A stretch of DNA of 39,026 bases from Solirubrobacterales bacterium (GTDB lineage Bacteria > Actinomycetota > Thermoleophilia > Solirubrobacterales > Solirubrobacteraceae). This document shows positions 8,202 to 15,085 of the stretch, piece by piece. The stretch lies in NCBI GenBank assembly GCA_025963935.1, contig JAOPZV010000251.1, forward strand, positions 1-39,026. Reading direction: 5' to 3'. Every line of letters starts with the position of its first letter. Position 1 is the first letter of the stretch. The translations under genes were made by a program, and so were the position numbers. Below the pieces are notes generated by a model that did not search any database, was not told where the DNA came from, and saw only the letters and a list, made by a program, of their open reading frames with translations.

Positions 8202-8742
8202 GACAGAGGCCCTGTACGCCATTGTATGTTTTGGCAAGGTCGGCGGCGATGGCGCGGTCAGCATTTGCCGTCGGCTTTACCTCCTTCGCCTAGCGCGTGG
8301 AGCGCCCTCCGCCGTCTTTCACAGAGAGCCGGCCGGAGCGCTCGCAGGACACGAGCGTCATGGCTTCTCGTCAACAGCCGCTCCAGCCGGCCAGTGCAAG
8401 ATTCCCTTTAGTGGGACACGCCAAACTCGTCGCGTCTCCCACCATGCTCGGTCCACAAAAATATGCCACGGCGGGATATATGTGACAAAGCCTGGGTGGC
8501 TCGCAAAGCGGCAAGGCCCCTGAGGTTCGGATTACCTCAGGGGCTTCGCCTTTGACGACCCGGTGGGCCGGAGCGCGGGATAGTGCGCCCGACAACCGCC
8601 CTTTCGAGGATCACTCTTCGGGACCCGGCGTGGCAAATGTGCCCGCGATTTCGTTGGCACAAACCCAACGGTCAAGCCCAGCTTCGCACCGAGGCCAGTT
8701 CACTGCGGTTTAGGCCCAAGCGGCCCGGGGTATGCGGAAAAT
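8202..8742. other. Gene-poor stretch between the tRNA-Ser genes
   Basis: About 540 bp without a supportable gene. It includes AT-richer patches (around 8440-8490 and 8725-8745) unlike the surrounding DNA. Reading frames here are short, lack ribosome sites and show no recognisable domains on either strand. I looked for integrase or transposase remnants and for a second copy of a tRNA 3' end, and saw none. The only clear structure is the hairpin at 8516-8544. Confidence 0.5.
8516..8544. terminator. Perfect 11-bp hairpin, probable bidirectional terminator
   Basis: GCCCCTGAGGT (8516-8526) pairs perfectly with ACCTCAGGGGC (8534-8544) around a 7-nt loop. Two A's precede the stem and TT follows it, so it can act in both directions, although the T-tract is very short. 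No neighbouring gene needs it on the plus side, which leaves open the end of a small unannotated transcript. Confidence 0.55.
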
Positions 8743-9042
8743 ATGGTGATGCTGGCGATCATCTTGTGCTTTCTCGCGTTAGTGGCCTGGGCGCTATGGC
8801 CGTTGCGGGACCTACCGCCGAGCAGGAGCGAGGGTGAGCCGAAGTTCATTCCGATTGAGCCAATTAACGGTCTGCCCATCTCGGTTGACGTCATGTCTCC
8901 GCCACGGCCCCCGTGGGCTCCGGAAATCTCGCGGCGCCCGGTGGGCAAGGTCAGCCGACGTCTTGGACCGGGCGGCACTCCTCAACCAGGTCGGCCAGTT
9001 TCTTCCCCTCGCGCGCGGCGATCCACTCAAGGACAGCGATAG
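8743..9042 (+). CDS. Doubtful small membrane protein
   Basis: A possible 99-aa protein whose first 20 residues form a convincing transmembrane helix (MVMLAIILCFLALVAWALW). A polar, Pro/Arg-rich remainder follows with no recognisable motif. The upstream GGAAA is a weak ribosome site. The second half overlaps the better supported small gene on the opposite strand (8951-9100), so the C-terminal part is suspect. It may be a genuine short membrane protein, a decayed gene or chance. Confidence 0.25.
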   Translation: MVMLAIILCFLALVAWALWPLRDLPPSRSEGEPKFIPIEPINGLPISVDVMSPPRPPWAPEISRRPVGKVSRRLGPGGTPQPGRPVSSPRARRSTQGQR

Positions 9043-9100
9043 CCTCGTCCTCGTCCTCCGGTCGGGCGTGCACAAGCGCCTCGGCAAGCTCGACGTACAT
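8951..9100 (-). CDS. 49-aa acidic small protein
   Basis: A short gene of 49 codons plus stop. It begins MYVELAEALVHARPEDEDEA, continues with a helix-rich stretch (VLEWIAAREGKKLADLVEE) and ends QDVG. It is strongly acidic, with heptad-like spacing of aliphatic residues that suggests a helical hairpin. A purine-rich AGAGGACGGGAAC lies directly upstream of the ATG and may hold the ribosome site. Third codon positions are mostly G or C, as in real genes here. I do not recognise the family. The size and charge resemble antitoxin-like or regulatory small proteins, but no partner gene is adjacent, so no function is assigned. Confidence 0.5.
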   Translation of the reverse strand: MYVELAEALVHARPEDEDEAIAVLEWIAAREGKKLADLVEECRPVQDVG

Positions 9101-9350
9101 GTTCCCGTCCTCTCATTGCACCGAGAAACTCGGTGTCCGCGCCCGAAGGACCAAAAGGCTGTGCGCGGAGACCAAGATCCCATTCCCCTCAGCGTTCCTT
9201 CGCTCCCATTCCGCCTCCCTGCTGGTGCGAGCGTAGCAGCTAATGGTGTGAAGTCAAGACCAATGAGACCTGGGGCCACCAGCCCCCCCGGGCCCCCCGG
9301 GACTTCGGCGCGCAGACGCCACTCGCTGCCGCGGCACACCTGGCAGGCTC

Positions 9351-9356
9351 TAAACT
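9351..9356 (+). promoter_or_regulatory. Candidate -10 box of tRNA-Ser(GCU)
   Basis: TAAACT, 16 nt before the tRNA 5' end; matches TANNNT. No convincing -35 element. Confidence 0.35.
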
Positions 9357-9372
9357 CGCGTCCAACGCTCAA

Positions 9373-9461
9373 GGAGAGGTGGCCGAGCGGCTGAAGGCAC
9401 TCGCCTGCTAAGCGAGTATGGGGATCAAACTCCATCGCGGGTTCGAATCCCGCCCTCTCCG
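9373..9461 (+). tRNA. tRNA-Ser (GCU anticodon)
   Basis: An 89-nt class II tRNA. The acceptor GGAGAGG (9373-9379) pairs with CCTCTCC (9454-9460), with discriminator G at 9461. The anticodon stem-loop CTCGC-CTGCTAA-GCGAG gives GCU (serine, AGC/AGU codons). A long variable arm precedes the T-arm GGGTTCGAATCCC. CCA is not encoded. Confidence 0.95.
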
Positions 9462-9483
9462 TTTCGCTCGAAACCGGGGCCTC

Positions 9484-9496
9484 GAGCCGCCGGCTC
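9484..9496. terminator. Short GC hairpin between tRNA-Ser and mmpL
   Basis: GAGCC-GCC-GGCTC is a perfect 5-bp hairpin just after the tRNA and before the stop codon of the convergent transporter. Further CCGGC repeats follow. There is no T-tract, so termination is only suggested. Confidence 0.3.
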
Positions 9497-9511
9497 GCGC
9501 GGCGCGCCGGC

Positions 9512-11737
9512 TCACGCCGGCTGCTTCACCGGCTCTGTCTCAGGCGCGGGGACACGCGAGTCGGGACCGTCGATCGCGAGATGCGGCAGCCGTCGCTCGA
9601 GCCAATCAGGCAGCGACCATGTACGCCGTCCGAGGAGCTCCAGCACAGAGGGGAGGAGCAGGATGCGAACCACGAACGCGTCGAGGAACACGGCGCTTGC
9701 GAGGCTCAGGCCGAAGAGCTTGAGCACGCGCTGATCGCCGAAGGCGAAAGACAGGAACACGCAGATCATGATCGTCGCGGCGGCCGTGATCACTCGCCCG
9801 GTGGACGCGAGGCCACGGGTCACCGCCTGCGACGGATCGCGTCGTCGCGTCCACTCCTCGTGGATGCGCGAGACGAGGAACACCTCGTAATCCATCGACA
9901 GCCCGAACACGATCGCGAACAGCATCACCGGGATGAAGGCCTCGATCGGGCCACCCTTCACGTTGAAGAAGCTCCCCAGCCATCCCCATTGGAAGATCGC
10001 GACCACCACGCCCAATGAGGCGCCGATCGACAGCAGGTTCATGAATGCCGCCTGCAGCGGTATCACGAGCGAGCGGAAGACGATCAGCAGAAGCAGTGCC
10101 GAGAGCGCCACCACGATGCCGATGAACAGCGGAAGCTTGCCTGAGAGGACGCTCGTGAAGTCGGTCGTCGCCGCCTGCTGGCCTCCCACGAGGATCCTTG
10201 TTCCTGTGCTCTTGGCGAGCGGCGGAACCGTCACCTTGCGCAGATTGTCCACGAGGTTGCTCGTTGCCAGCGACTGGGGCGCCGAGCTCGGATAGACGAG
10301 GAACACGGCAGTCTGTCCGTTGGGGCTGAGCCGGGCGGGAGAGACGGACGCGACGTCCGGGGCCGTCCGCAGAGACGCGCCAATGGCGGACACGGCGGCC
10401 TTGTCGCCGGCGGTCGGCATCGAGGCGACGATCTGCAGCGGTCCATTGAACCCGGGCCCGAAGCCCCTGGCAAGAAGGTCGTAGGCCTGGCGGCTGGTCG
10501 AGCTGGGAGGGTTGTTGCCCGCGTCGCTGTTGCCGAGGCGCAATGCGAGCGCTGGAGCCGCGAGCGTGAGCATGATCAGCAGGCCCGCGACGGCTCCGGG
10601 CCATGGGTGGCGCTGCACGACCCCGGCCCAGCGCGCCCAAAGACTGCGGGCGTCCAGTGCCGCCGAGGACTCTCCGCTCCTGCGAGCTCGCCGGCCAGGT
10701 CGTGCGATGCGCTCGCCGTAGCGGGAGAGCACGGCGGGCAGGAGGGTGAGCGCAGCGAGCATCGTCATCAGCACCGCGAGCGTGGAGTCGACCGCGAGGC
10801 CGTAGAGGAAGCTCACCCCGAGCGCGAACTGGCCGAGCAGGGCGATGACCACCGTGATGCCGGCGAACAGCACGGCTCGCCCGGCGGTGTCCATCGCTTC
10901 GGTGATCGAGCTCTGCAGGTCCATCCCTGAGCGGTAGTTCTGTCTGAAGCGGGTGATCAGGAACAGCGCGTAGTCGATCCCGACGCCGAGCCCGATCATC
11001 ACCGCGAGCTGCGTCGCGAAGTCGGGTGTCGAGATGACCTGCGAGGCGAGGCCGGCCAGGCCGATCCCCGTGCCGAGGCCGAGCAGGGCGGTGAGGATCG
11101 GCAGCCCCATCGCGAGCAGCGAGCCGAAGGTGATCAGCAGCACGATCATCGCGGCGACGAGTCCCACGGCGGTCACGGCACCGAGCGAGACGCGTTCCGC
11201 CTGCTCGATCGCCTGGCCGCCGAGCTGGACCTCCAGCTGGGGGGAGCGCGCGGTGTGCGCGACGGAGATGACCCGTTCGACAGCCACCTTCGGAAGGACG
11301 TTTGCTCGCTCATCGAAGTTCACCGTCGCGAAGGCGATCTGCCCGTCTCTGGACACGGCCCGCGCCCCCGCAGCGGAGTAGGGGCTGACGACGCTCGTGA
11401 CGTGGGGGAGCCGTGCGATCTGCGCCAGCACCGGCGCCACTCGCGCCTGGACGCCCGGAGCCGTCACGCTCCCGCCGCGTGTATAGAAGACGATCTGGTC
11501 GGAATCGCCCGACTGAGCGGGGAAGTCGCGCTTCAGCAGGTCCACGGCGCGCTGTGACTCGGTGCCCTTCAGCGAGAAGTTGTTGCTGTAGTTCGTGCCG
11601 ACGGCGCTGGAGATGCCGAACGATCCGACCAGCGCGACGACCCAGCCCAGCAGGACGATCCGCCGGTGCGCGGCGGCCCAGCTGCCGACGCGCGCCACGA
11701 TTCCCAGCCTGCGCTCCTGCGGTGTCGTCGGGCTCAT
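9512..11737 (-). CDS. MmpL/RND-superfamily transporter
   Basis: A 741-aa inner-membrane exporter of the MMPL family, about the usual length of the shorter YdfJ/MmpL proteins. An N-terminal membrane helix (28-46) leads to a first extracytoplasmic domain (about 48-185). Five helices follow with GVGIDYALFLITR (Asp255-Tyr256), then a second repeat: helix 380-400, external domain to about 535, and helices with GLSMDYEVFLVSR (Asp616-Tyr617). The two Asp-Tyr pairs are the proton-relay signature of this family. Substrates may be lipids or drugs. The start is supported by GGAGG at 11744-11748 on the minus strand. It is divergent from a MarR regulator, the usual arrangement of a regulated efflux pump. 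Confidence 0.9.
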   Translation of the reverse strand: MSPTTPQERRLGIVARVGSWAAAHRRIVLLGWVVALVGSFGISSAVGTNYSNNFSLKGTESQRAVDLLKRDFPAQSGDSDQIVFYTRGGSVTAPGVQARVAPVLAQIARLPHVTSVVSPYSAAGARAVSRDGQIAFATVNFDERANVLPKVAVERVISVAHTARSPQLEVQLGGQAIEQAERVSLGAVTAVGLVAAMIVLLITFGSLLAMGLPILTALLGLGTGIGLAGLASQVISTPDFATQLAVMIGLGVGIDYALFLITRFRQNYRSGMDLQSSITEAMDTAGRAVLFAGITVVIALLGQFALGVSFLYGLAVDSTLAVLMTMLAALTLLPAVLSRYGERIARPGRRARRSGESSAALDARSLWARWAGVVQRHPWPGAVAGLLIMLTLAAPALALRLGNSDAGNNPPSSTSRQAYDLLARGFGPGFNGPLQIVASMPTAGDKAAVSAIGASLRTAPDVASVSPARLSPNGQTAVFLVYPSSAPQSLATSNLVDNLRKVTVPPLAKSTGTRILVGGQQAATTDFTSVLSGKLPLFIGIVVALSALLLLIVFRSLVIPLQAAFMNLLSIGASLGVVVAIFQWGWLGSFFNVKGGPIEAFIPVMLFAIVFGLSMDYEVFLVSRIHEEWTRRRDPSQAVTRGLASTGRVITAAATIMICVFLSFAFGDQRVLKLFGLSLASAVFLDAFVVRILLLPSVLELLGRRTWSLPDWLERRLPHLAIDGPDSRVPAPETEPVKQPA

Positions 11738-11785
11738 GTCAGACCTCCGGGTATACTGTTGAAGAGAGAACAGTTCTTTTTAGGA
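11738..11785. promoter_or_regulatory. mmpL/marR divergent promoter with inverted repeats
   Basis: The intergenic DNA holds TATACT (11752-11757), a near-consensus -10 for the plus-strand regulator. It overlaps ACTGTT (11755-11760), which with AACAGT (11769-11774) forms a perfect 6-bp inverted repeat with 8-nt spacer. A second overlapping palindrome AGAAC-A-GTTCT occupies 11767-11777. Such elements fit a MarR dimer site controlling both genes. The assignment is inference from position and symmetry. Confidence 0.5.
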
Positions 11786-11821
11786 ATGGTTCGCAGATCG
11801 AAGGAGCGTAGCAGACGCGTC

Positions 11822-12343
11822 ATGGCAGTCACGAGCGATACCAAGATCAATTCTGGAGCGAGTCTCCAGGAGGACGTCACCGAGCTCATTTCGCTCTTGC
11901 CGGTCACCCTGCACGACCTCCGAAGCGCGGTGCCCGCACCTTCGCCCATGCGCAGTGCGCTGGAACGTGCCTCCCTCGGAAAGCGTCACGCAAGCGCGCT
12001 GCTGGCCGTCGCGGCCGCCGAACCGATCGGCGTCAGTGAACTGGCCAAGCGCCTCGGCCTGCTGCTCTCGAGCACGAGCACGATCGTAGGCGAGCTCAGC
12101 CGCGCTGGCCTGGTCGAGCGCGCCGAGGACGATCAGGACCGCAGGCGGACGATCGTACGCGTGCACGAGGACTATCGCGATGCCATGGCGGGCTGGCTGG
12201 TGATCGCGCTTGCCCCGATTCGCCACACCCTCGAGCGGCTCTCGCCCGACGCACGCACGTACTTCATGGAGGGCTGGCGCATCCTCCACGAGGAGGCGGC
12301 GATGCACGGGTCGGGCGAACTCGAGGGCGACTGCGACGCCTAG
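11822..12343 (+). CDS. MarR-family transcriptional regulator
   Basis: A 173-aa regulator from the chosen ATG. The winged-helix domain is clear: ASALLAVAAAEPIGVSELAKR (helix 2), LLSSTSTIVGELSRAGLVER (recognition helix) and the wing DDQDRRRTIVRV, typical of MarR proteins (DxRRxxV). Flanking helices should form the dimer interface. The upstream ATG at 11786 would add 12 residues. AAGGAG at 11801-11806 lies rather far (15 nt) from the chosen start, so the start is uncertain. It is divergent from the MmpL exporter and probably represses it in the absence of a ligand. The stop overlaps the stop of the convergent histidine kinase (CTAG, 12340-12343). Confidence 0.85.
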   Translation: MAVTSDTKINSGASLQEDVTELISLLPVTLHDLRSAVPAPSPMRSALERASLGKRHASALLAVAAAEPIGVSELAKRLGLLLSSTSTIVGELSRAGLVERAEDDQDRRRTIVRVHEDYRDAMAGWLVIALAPIRHTLERLSPDARTYFMEGWRILHEEAAMHGSGELEGDCDA

Positions 12344-13785
12344 CTGCTCGCGAGCGAGACCCCGCGCCCCGGCGTTGCATCCTGCGGCACCACGTCCGCG
12401 GTGTCGGGAAGCGTGATCCACGCCTCCGCCCCGCCGCCGGGCCGGTTGGCGACGTGGGCCTCGCCACCGTGTGCGCGCGCGATGCTCGACACGATTGACA
12501 GACCCAGGCCCGTGCCCTCGGTCGTTCGGCCGACATCGGGACGAGAGAAGCGTTCAAAGGCGATGTCCAGGAATGCCTCGGGAAATCCCGGCCCGCCGTC
12601 TGCCACACGCACCTCGACGAAGCCGTCGCGGCGAACGGCGGTCAGAACGACAGTGCCGCCACCATGACGCAGCGAGTTGTCGACGAGGTTCGAGAGAGCC
12701 TGCTCCAGGCGCAGGGGGTCGGCGTGGATGATCATCTCGTCGGGCACGCTGATCACGAGCATCCGTCCCTCCGAGCGCGCCCGCTGGGCGAAGCGCTGCC
12801 CGATGCGTTCGAGTGCCTCGTTCAGCCGCAGAGGACCCCGCTCGATCGTGAGCCTCCCTTCGTCGGCCTGGGCGAGCGTCAGCAGGTCGCGCGCGAGGTT
12901 CGCGATGCGATCGGTCTCGGCATCTGCCGAGGCAAGGGCAAGACGAAGCTCATCTTCGGAGGCGTCTCCACTGAGCGCCTCCTCCAACTCGGTCTTCAGC
13001 ACCGCCAGCGGCGAACGCAGCTCATGGCTCGCGTCTGCGACGAAACGTCGCTCCCGGGCGAACGCGACGTCGTTGCGGTCGAGCATCTCATTGAGCGTGA
13101 GAGCGAGGCGGCGCATCTCATCGTGAGCCGGCGGCACCGGCAGCCGGCGTCCCGGCTCGGCCACCGAGAGCCGTTTCGCCTGGGTGCGCATCGCCTCGAC
13201 GCTGCGCAGCGACAGGGCGGATACGGCGTATCCGAGCAGCGATGCGAGCACTAGGGCGACGGGGCCGCCGAGGAGCATCACGTCACGCAGGTTCTGCAGC
13301 GTCGTGGCACGGCTCTGCAGCGAGGTGCCGACGACCAGCAGGAGCGAGCGGTCCTGAGCGCGCACCGGTGTCGCCAGCACTCGGACGGAACCGGGCACGC
13401 CGCTGATCGTGGTGGTGGTGAGGATCGGATGCTTGGCTGCCGCCGCGATTTCGCCGGCAGCTAGAAACGGGCTGCGCGGGATGCCGGGGGTCTGATCGAG
13501 CACCTGGCCGCCCGGCGAGAGAACCTGGGCGAACCCGGCGCCCGTGCTGCTGAGCCGCACCCCGCCCGCGTCGGCCAGTCCCGTATCGGCCTGGTTCACC
13601 AGAGCGCGCACGTCGTTCGTGCGCGAATGCAGTCCCTGGTTGAGCGACTGATCCAGGCCGGCTTCAAAACGGGCGTAGATGAACAGTCCCAGGCACGTCA
13701 GCAGCACGCCGATCGCCGCCGCGAACGCAAGCGTCAGCTTGATTCGCAGCGACGGATGAAGGAGAGCGCGGCGAAGGCCTCTCAT
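12340..13785 (-). CDS. Sensor histidine kinase (OmpR-partner type)
   Basis: A 481-aa membrane kinase. The first membrane helix is at about 17-37, then an extracytoplasmic sensor region of about 130 residues (38-165) with no recognised domain. The second helix (168-192) leads into a HAMP-like linker. The H-box is FVADASHELRSP with phospho-acceptor His254; the ATPase part has the N-box NLVDNSLRHG, the G1 box ADGGPGFP and the G2 box GTGLGLSIV. The C-terminus is a short unstructured tail. Its ATG overlaps the stop of the response regulator by 4 bp (13782-13785), which implies translational coupling. The sensed signal is unknown; the secreted His/Lys-repeat protein upstream is a candidate partner (inference). 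Confidence 0.93.
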   Translation of the reverse strand: MRGLRRALLHPSLRIKLTLAFAAAIGVLLTCLGLFIYARFEAGLDQSLNQGLHSRTNDVRALVNQADTGLADAGGVRLSSTGAGFAQVLSPGGQVLDQTPGIPRSPFLAAGEIAAAAKHPILTTTTISGVPGSVRVLATPVRAQDRSLLLVVGTSLQSRATTLQNLRDVMLLGGPVALVLASLLGYAVSALSLRSVEAMRTQAKRLSVAEPGRRLPVPPAHDEMRRLALTLNEMLDRNDVAFARERRFVADASHELRSPLAVLKTELEEALSGDASEDELRLALASADAETDRIANLARDLLTLAQADEGRLTIERGPLRLNEALERIGQRFAQRARSEGRMLVISVPDEMIIHADPLRLEQALSNLVDNSLRHGGGTVVLTAVRRDGFVEVRVADGGPGFPEAFLDIAFERFSRPDVGRTTEGTGLGLSIVSSIARAHGGEAHVANRPGGGAEAWITLPDTADVVPQDATPGRGVSLASS

Positions 13786-14459
13786 CGAGCCTCGCCGTGC
13801 AGGCGGTAGCCGCTGCCGCGAACTGTCTCCAAAGTGCGGCGCCCAAAGGGCCGGTCGATCTTCTCGCGCAGGCGCCTGATGTACGCGTCGACGACGTTCG
13901 AGCGGTTCTCATAGGCCTGGTCCCACGCAGACTCCAGCAGTTCCAGCCGCGAGAGCACCTCACCGGGCCGTGTCATGAATGCCTCCAGGAGCAGCATCTC
14001 CTTGGCCGACAGCGAGAGCTCGGTCTGCCCCCGCCAGACTCTCATGCCGGCCGAGTCCAGGCGCAGGTCACCGACCTCCAGAACCTCGGGACGACGCGCG
14101 GGCGGACGTCTGGCGAGCGCGCGCACACGCGCGAGAAGCTCCTCGAACGAAAACGGCTTGATCAGGTAGTCGTCGGCGCCATCGTTCAAGCCGGTAACGC
14201 GATCTCCGACGCCGTCGCGCGCCGTGAGCAACAGGATGGGCGCCTCCACGCCGTCGGCTCGCAGGCGCCGACATGTCTCGAATCCGTCGATGCCGGGCAG
14301 CATCACGTCGAGGATCAGAACGTCGAACGGCGCGCTTCCGGCCATCCACAGCGCGTCCTCCCCCCGCTCCGTGACGTCGACGACCATCCCGTGCCTCTGA
14401 AATTTGCTGCGCAGCAGGCCGGCCAGCTTGGCGTGGTCCTCGACGATCAACACACGCAT
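13782..14459 (-). CDS. OmpR/PhoB-family response regulator
   Basis: A 225-aa two-domain regulator. The receiver domain has the acidic pair at Glu7-Asp8, phospho-acceptor Asp51 (LILDVMLPG), Thr79 and Lys101 (KPFSFEEL). The C-terminal winged helix (about 128-225) shows SLSAKEMLLLEAFM, the recognition-helix region SNVVDAYIRRLREKI and the terminal RGSGYRL. The start at 14459 is the ATG that gives a standard receiver N-terminus (MRVLIVEDH); an in-frame TTG at 14492 is unlikely. It is followed by and coupled to the histidine kinase. No strong ribosome site is seen. A GC-rich hairpin upstream separates it from the small secreted protein gene. Confidence 0.94.
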   Translation of the reverse strand: MRVLIVEDHAKLAGLLRSKFQRHGMVVDVTERGEDALWMAGSAPFDVLILDVMLPGIDGFETCRRLRADGVEAPILLLTARDGVGDRVTGLNDGADDYLIKPFSFEELLARVRALARRPPARRPEVLEVGDLRLDSAGMRVWRGQTELSLSAKEMLLLEAFMTRPGEVLSRLELLESAWDQAYENRSNVVDAYIRRLREKIDRPFGRRTLETVRGSGYRLHGEAR

Positions 14460-14506
14460 GTCATCAAGGATGTCACCGGGATCTGAATCCAACCTGAATG
14501 GCGCCC

Positions 14507-14538
14507 CGGGGCGAGCCGCTGCTCCGCGGCCCGCCCCG
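14507..14538 (-). terminator. GC-rich hairpin between secreted-protein gene and response regulator
   Basis: CGGGGCG-AG-CCGC (14507-14519) pairs with GCGG-CC-CGCCCCG (14526-14538): 7 bp, a small internal loop, then 4 bp. It lies just downstream of the small secreted protein gene, so it may terminate or attenuate that transcript before the two-component genes. No T-tract follows. Confidence 0.45.
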
Positions 14539-14566
14539 CTTGGTCACTGGGCGCTTGGGCGGGGGG

Positions 14567-14932
14567 CTATTCCTGTGCTTCGCTCTGGAAGTCGACTTCC
14601 CCAGGGGGGTCTTCGTGACCGCCCGGGCCGTCGCTCGGCGTCGAGCTCTCGGATGACGTCTCGGACGCAGTCTCGCTCCCCGTGGCCTCCGAAGAGGCTG
14701 CGGCGCCGGCCGGGTCGGGCGACGTCTGGTCGCCGGACTGCACGGTGTCGGTGTCCGTCGCGGTCGTCGTGCTGGCCGACTTCGTGGCGACGTGCTTCTT
14801 GGCGTGATGCACGGCATGCTTCTTCGCGTGATGGGTCGTGCTCTGGGCGGCCGACGCGATGGCCGAGCCGCCGAGGGCGAGGGCCGCCAGGACGGCGATC
14901 GCGCCCGTGGTCGTCCTCAGTCGCTTGCGCAT
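14567..14932 (-). CDS. Small secreted protein with HHAKKH repeats and acidic tail
   Basis: A 121-aa low-complexity protein. Residues 1-29 form a Sec signal peptide (MRKRLR basic n-region, then IAVLAALALGG and Ala-rich cleavage site). The mature part opens with two HHAKKH repeats separated by two residues (AV), then a Thr/Ser/Ala-rich stretch, and ends strongly acidic. The His clusters could bind transition metals and the Lys clusters could bind anionic surfaces; neither is shown. Low-complexity secreted proteins of this kind occur, from memory, in Solirubrobacterales. The start is chosen from the signal peptide and AAGGAGC, 6 nt upstream. It lies directly upstream of the two-component genes on the same strand, with a hairpin in between. 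A longer start at 14992 is unlikely. Confidence 0.65.
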   Translation of the reverse strand: MRKRLRTTTGAIAVLAALALGGSAIASAAQSTTHHAKKHAVHHAKKHVATKSASTTTATDTDTVQSGDQTSPDPAGAAASSEATGSETASETSSESSTPSDGPGGHEDPPGEVDFQSEAQE

Positions 14933-14957
14933 GATCGGTGCTCCTTCGGTTTGGGGG

Positions 14958-15007
14958 GTCATGAGGCAGCCAGAAGCTACGGCTGCGCTCATGACAGGAA
15001 GATGAAA
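14958..15007 (-). promoter_or_regulatory. Long inverted repeat and 11-bp-spaced direct repeats upstream of the secreted protein
   Basis: GTCATGAGGCAGCC (14958-14971) and GGCTGCGCTCATGAC (14981-14995) pair as an inverted repeat with one bulged base and a 9-nt loop, 25 nt before the start codon. On the minus strand TTTCAT and TGTCAT (15007-14991) are hexamers with an 11-bp period, the spacing typical of OmpR/PhoB-family binding sites. This could be an RNA leader hairpin, a dimer operator, or both. The link to the nearby response regulator is inference. Confidence 0.45.
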
Positions 15008-15073
15008 GGCCCCGCGTCACGGGCGGCTCTCGCCCGCGATGCCGTACCACCAGAGCTCGGCGCGCGCCCACTC

Positions 15074-15079
15074 TAGACT
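15074..15079 (+). promoter_or_regulatory. -10 box of P450 gene, leaderless spacing
   Basis: TAGACT is followed by 6 nt and then the ATG at 15086. A transcript starting 7 nt after the hexamer would begin at the start codon itself. No Shine-Dalgarno is present. Confidence 0.5.
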
Positions 15080-15085
15080 TGGCCG

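Noticed and set aside
8081-9461. Prophage or integrative element between the tRNA genes
   Set aside because: No integrase, no duplicated tRNA 3' end, and no phage-like genes; kept only as a low-level hypothesis of a scar.
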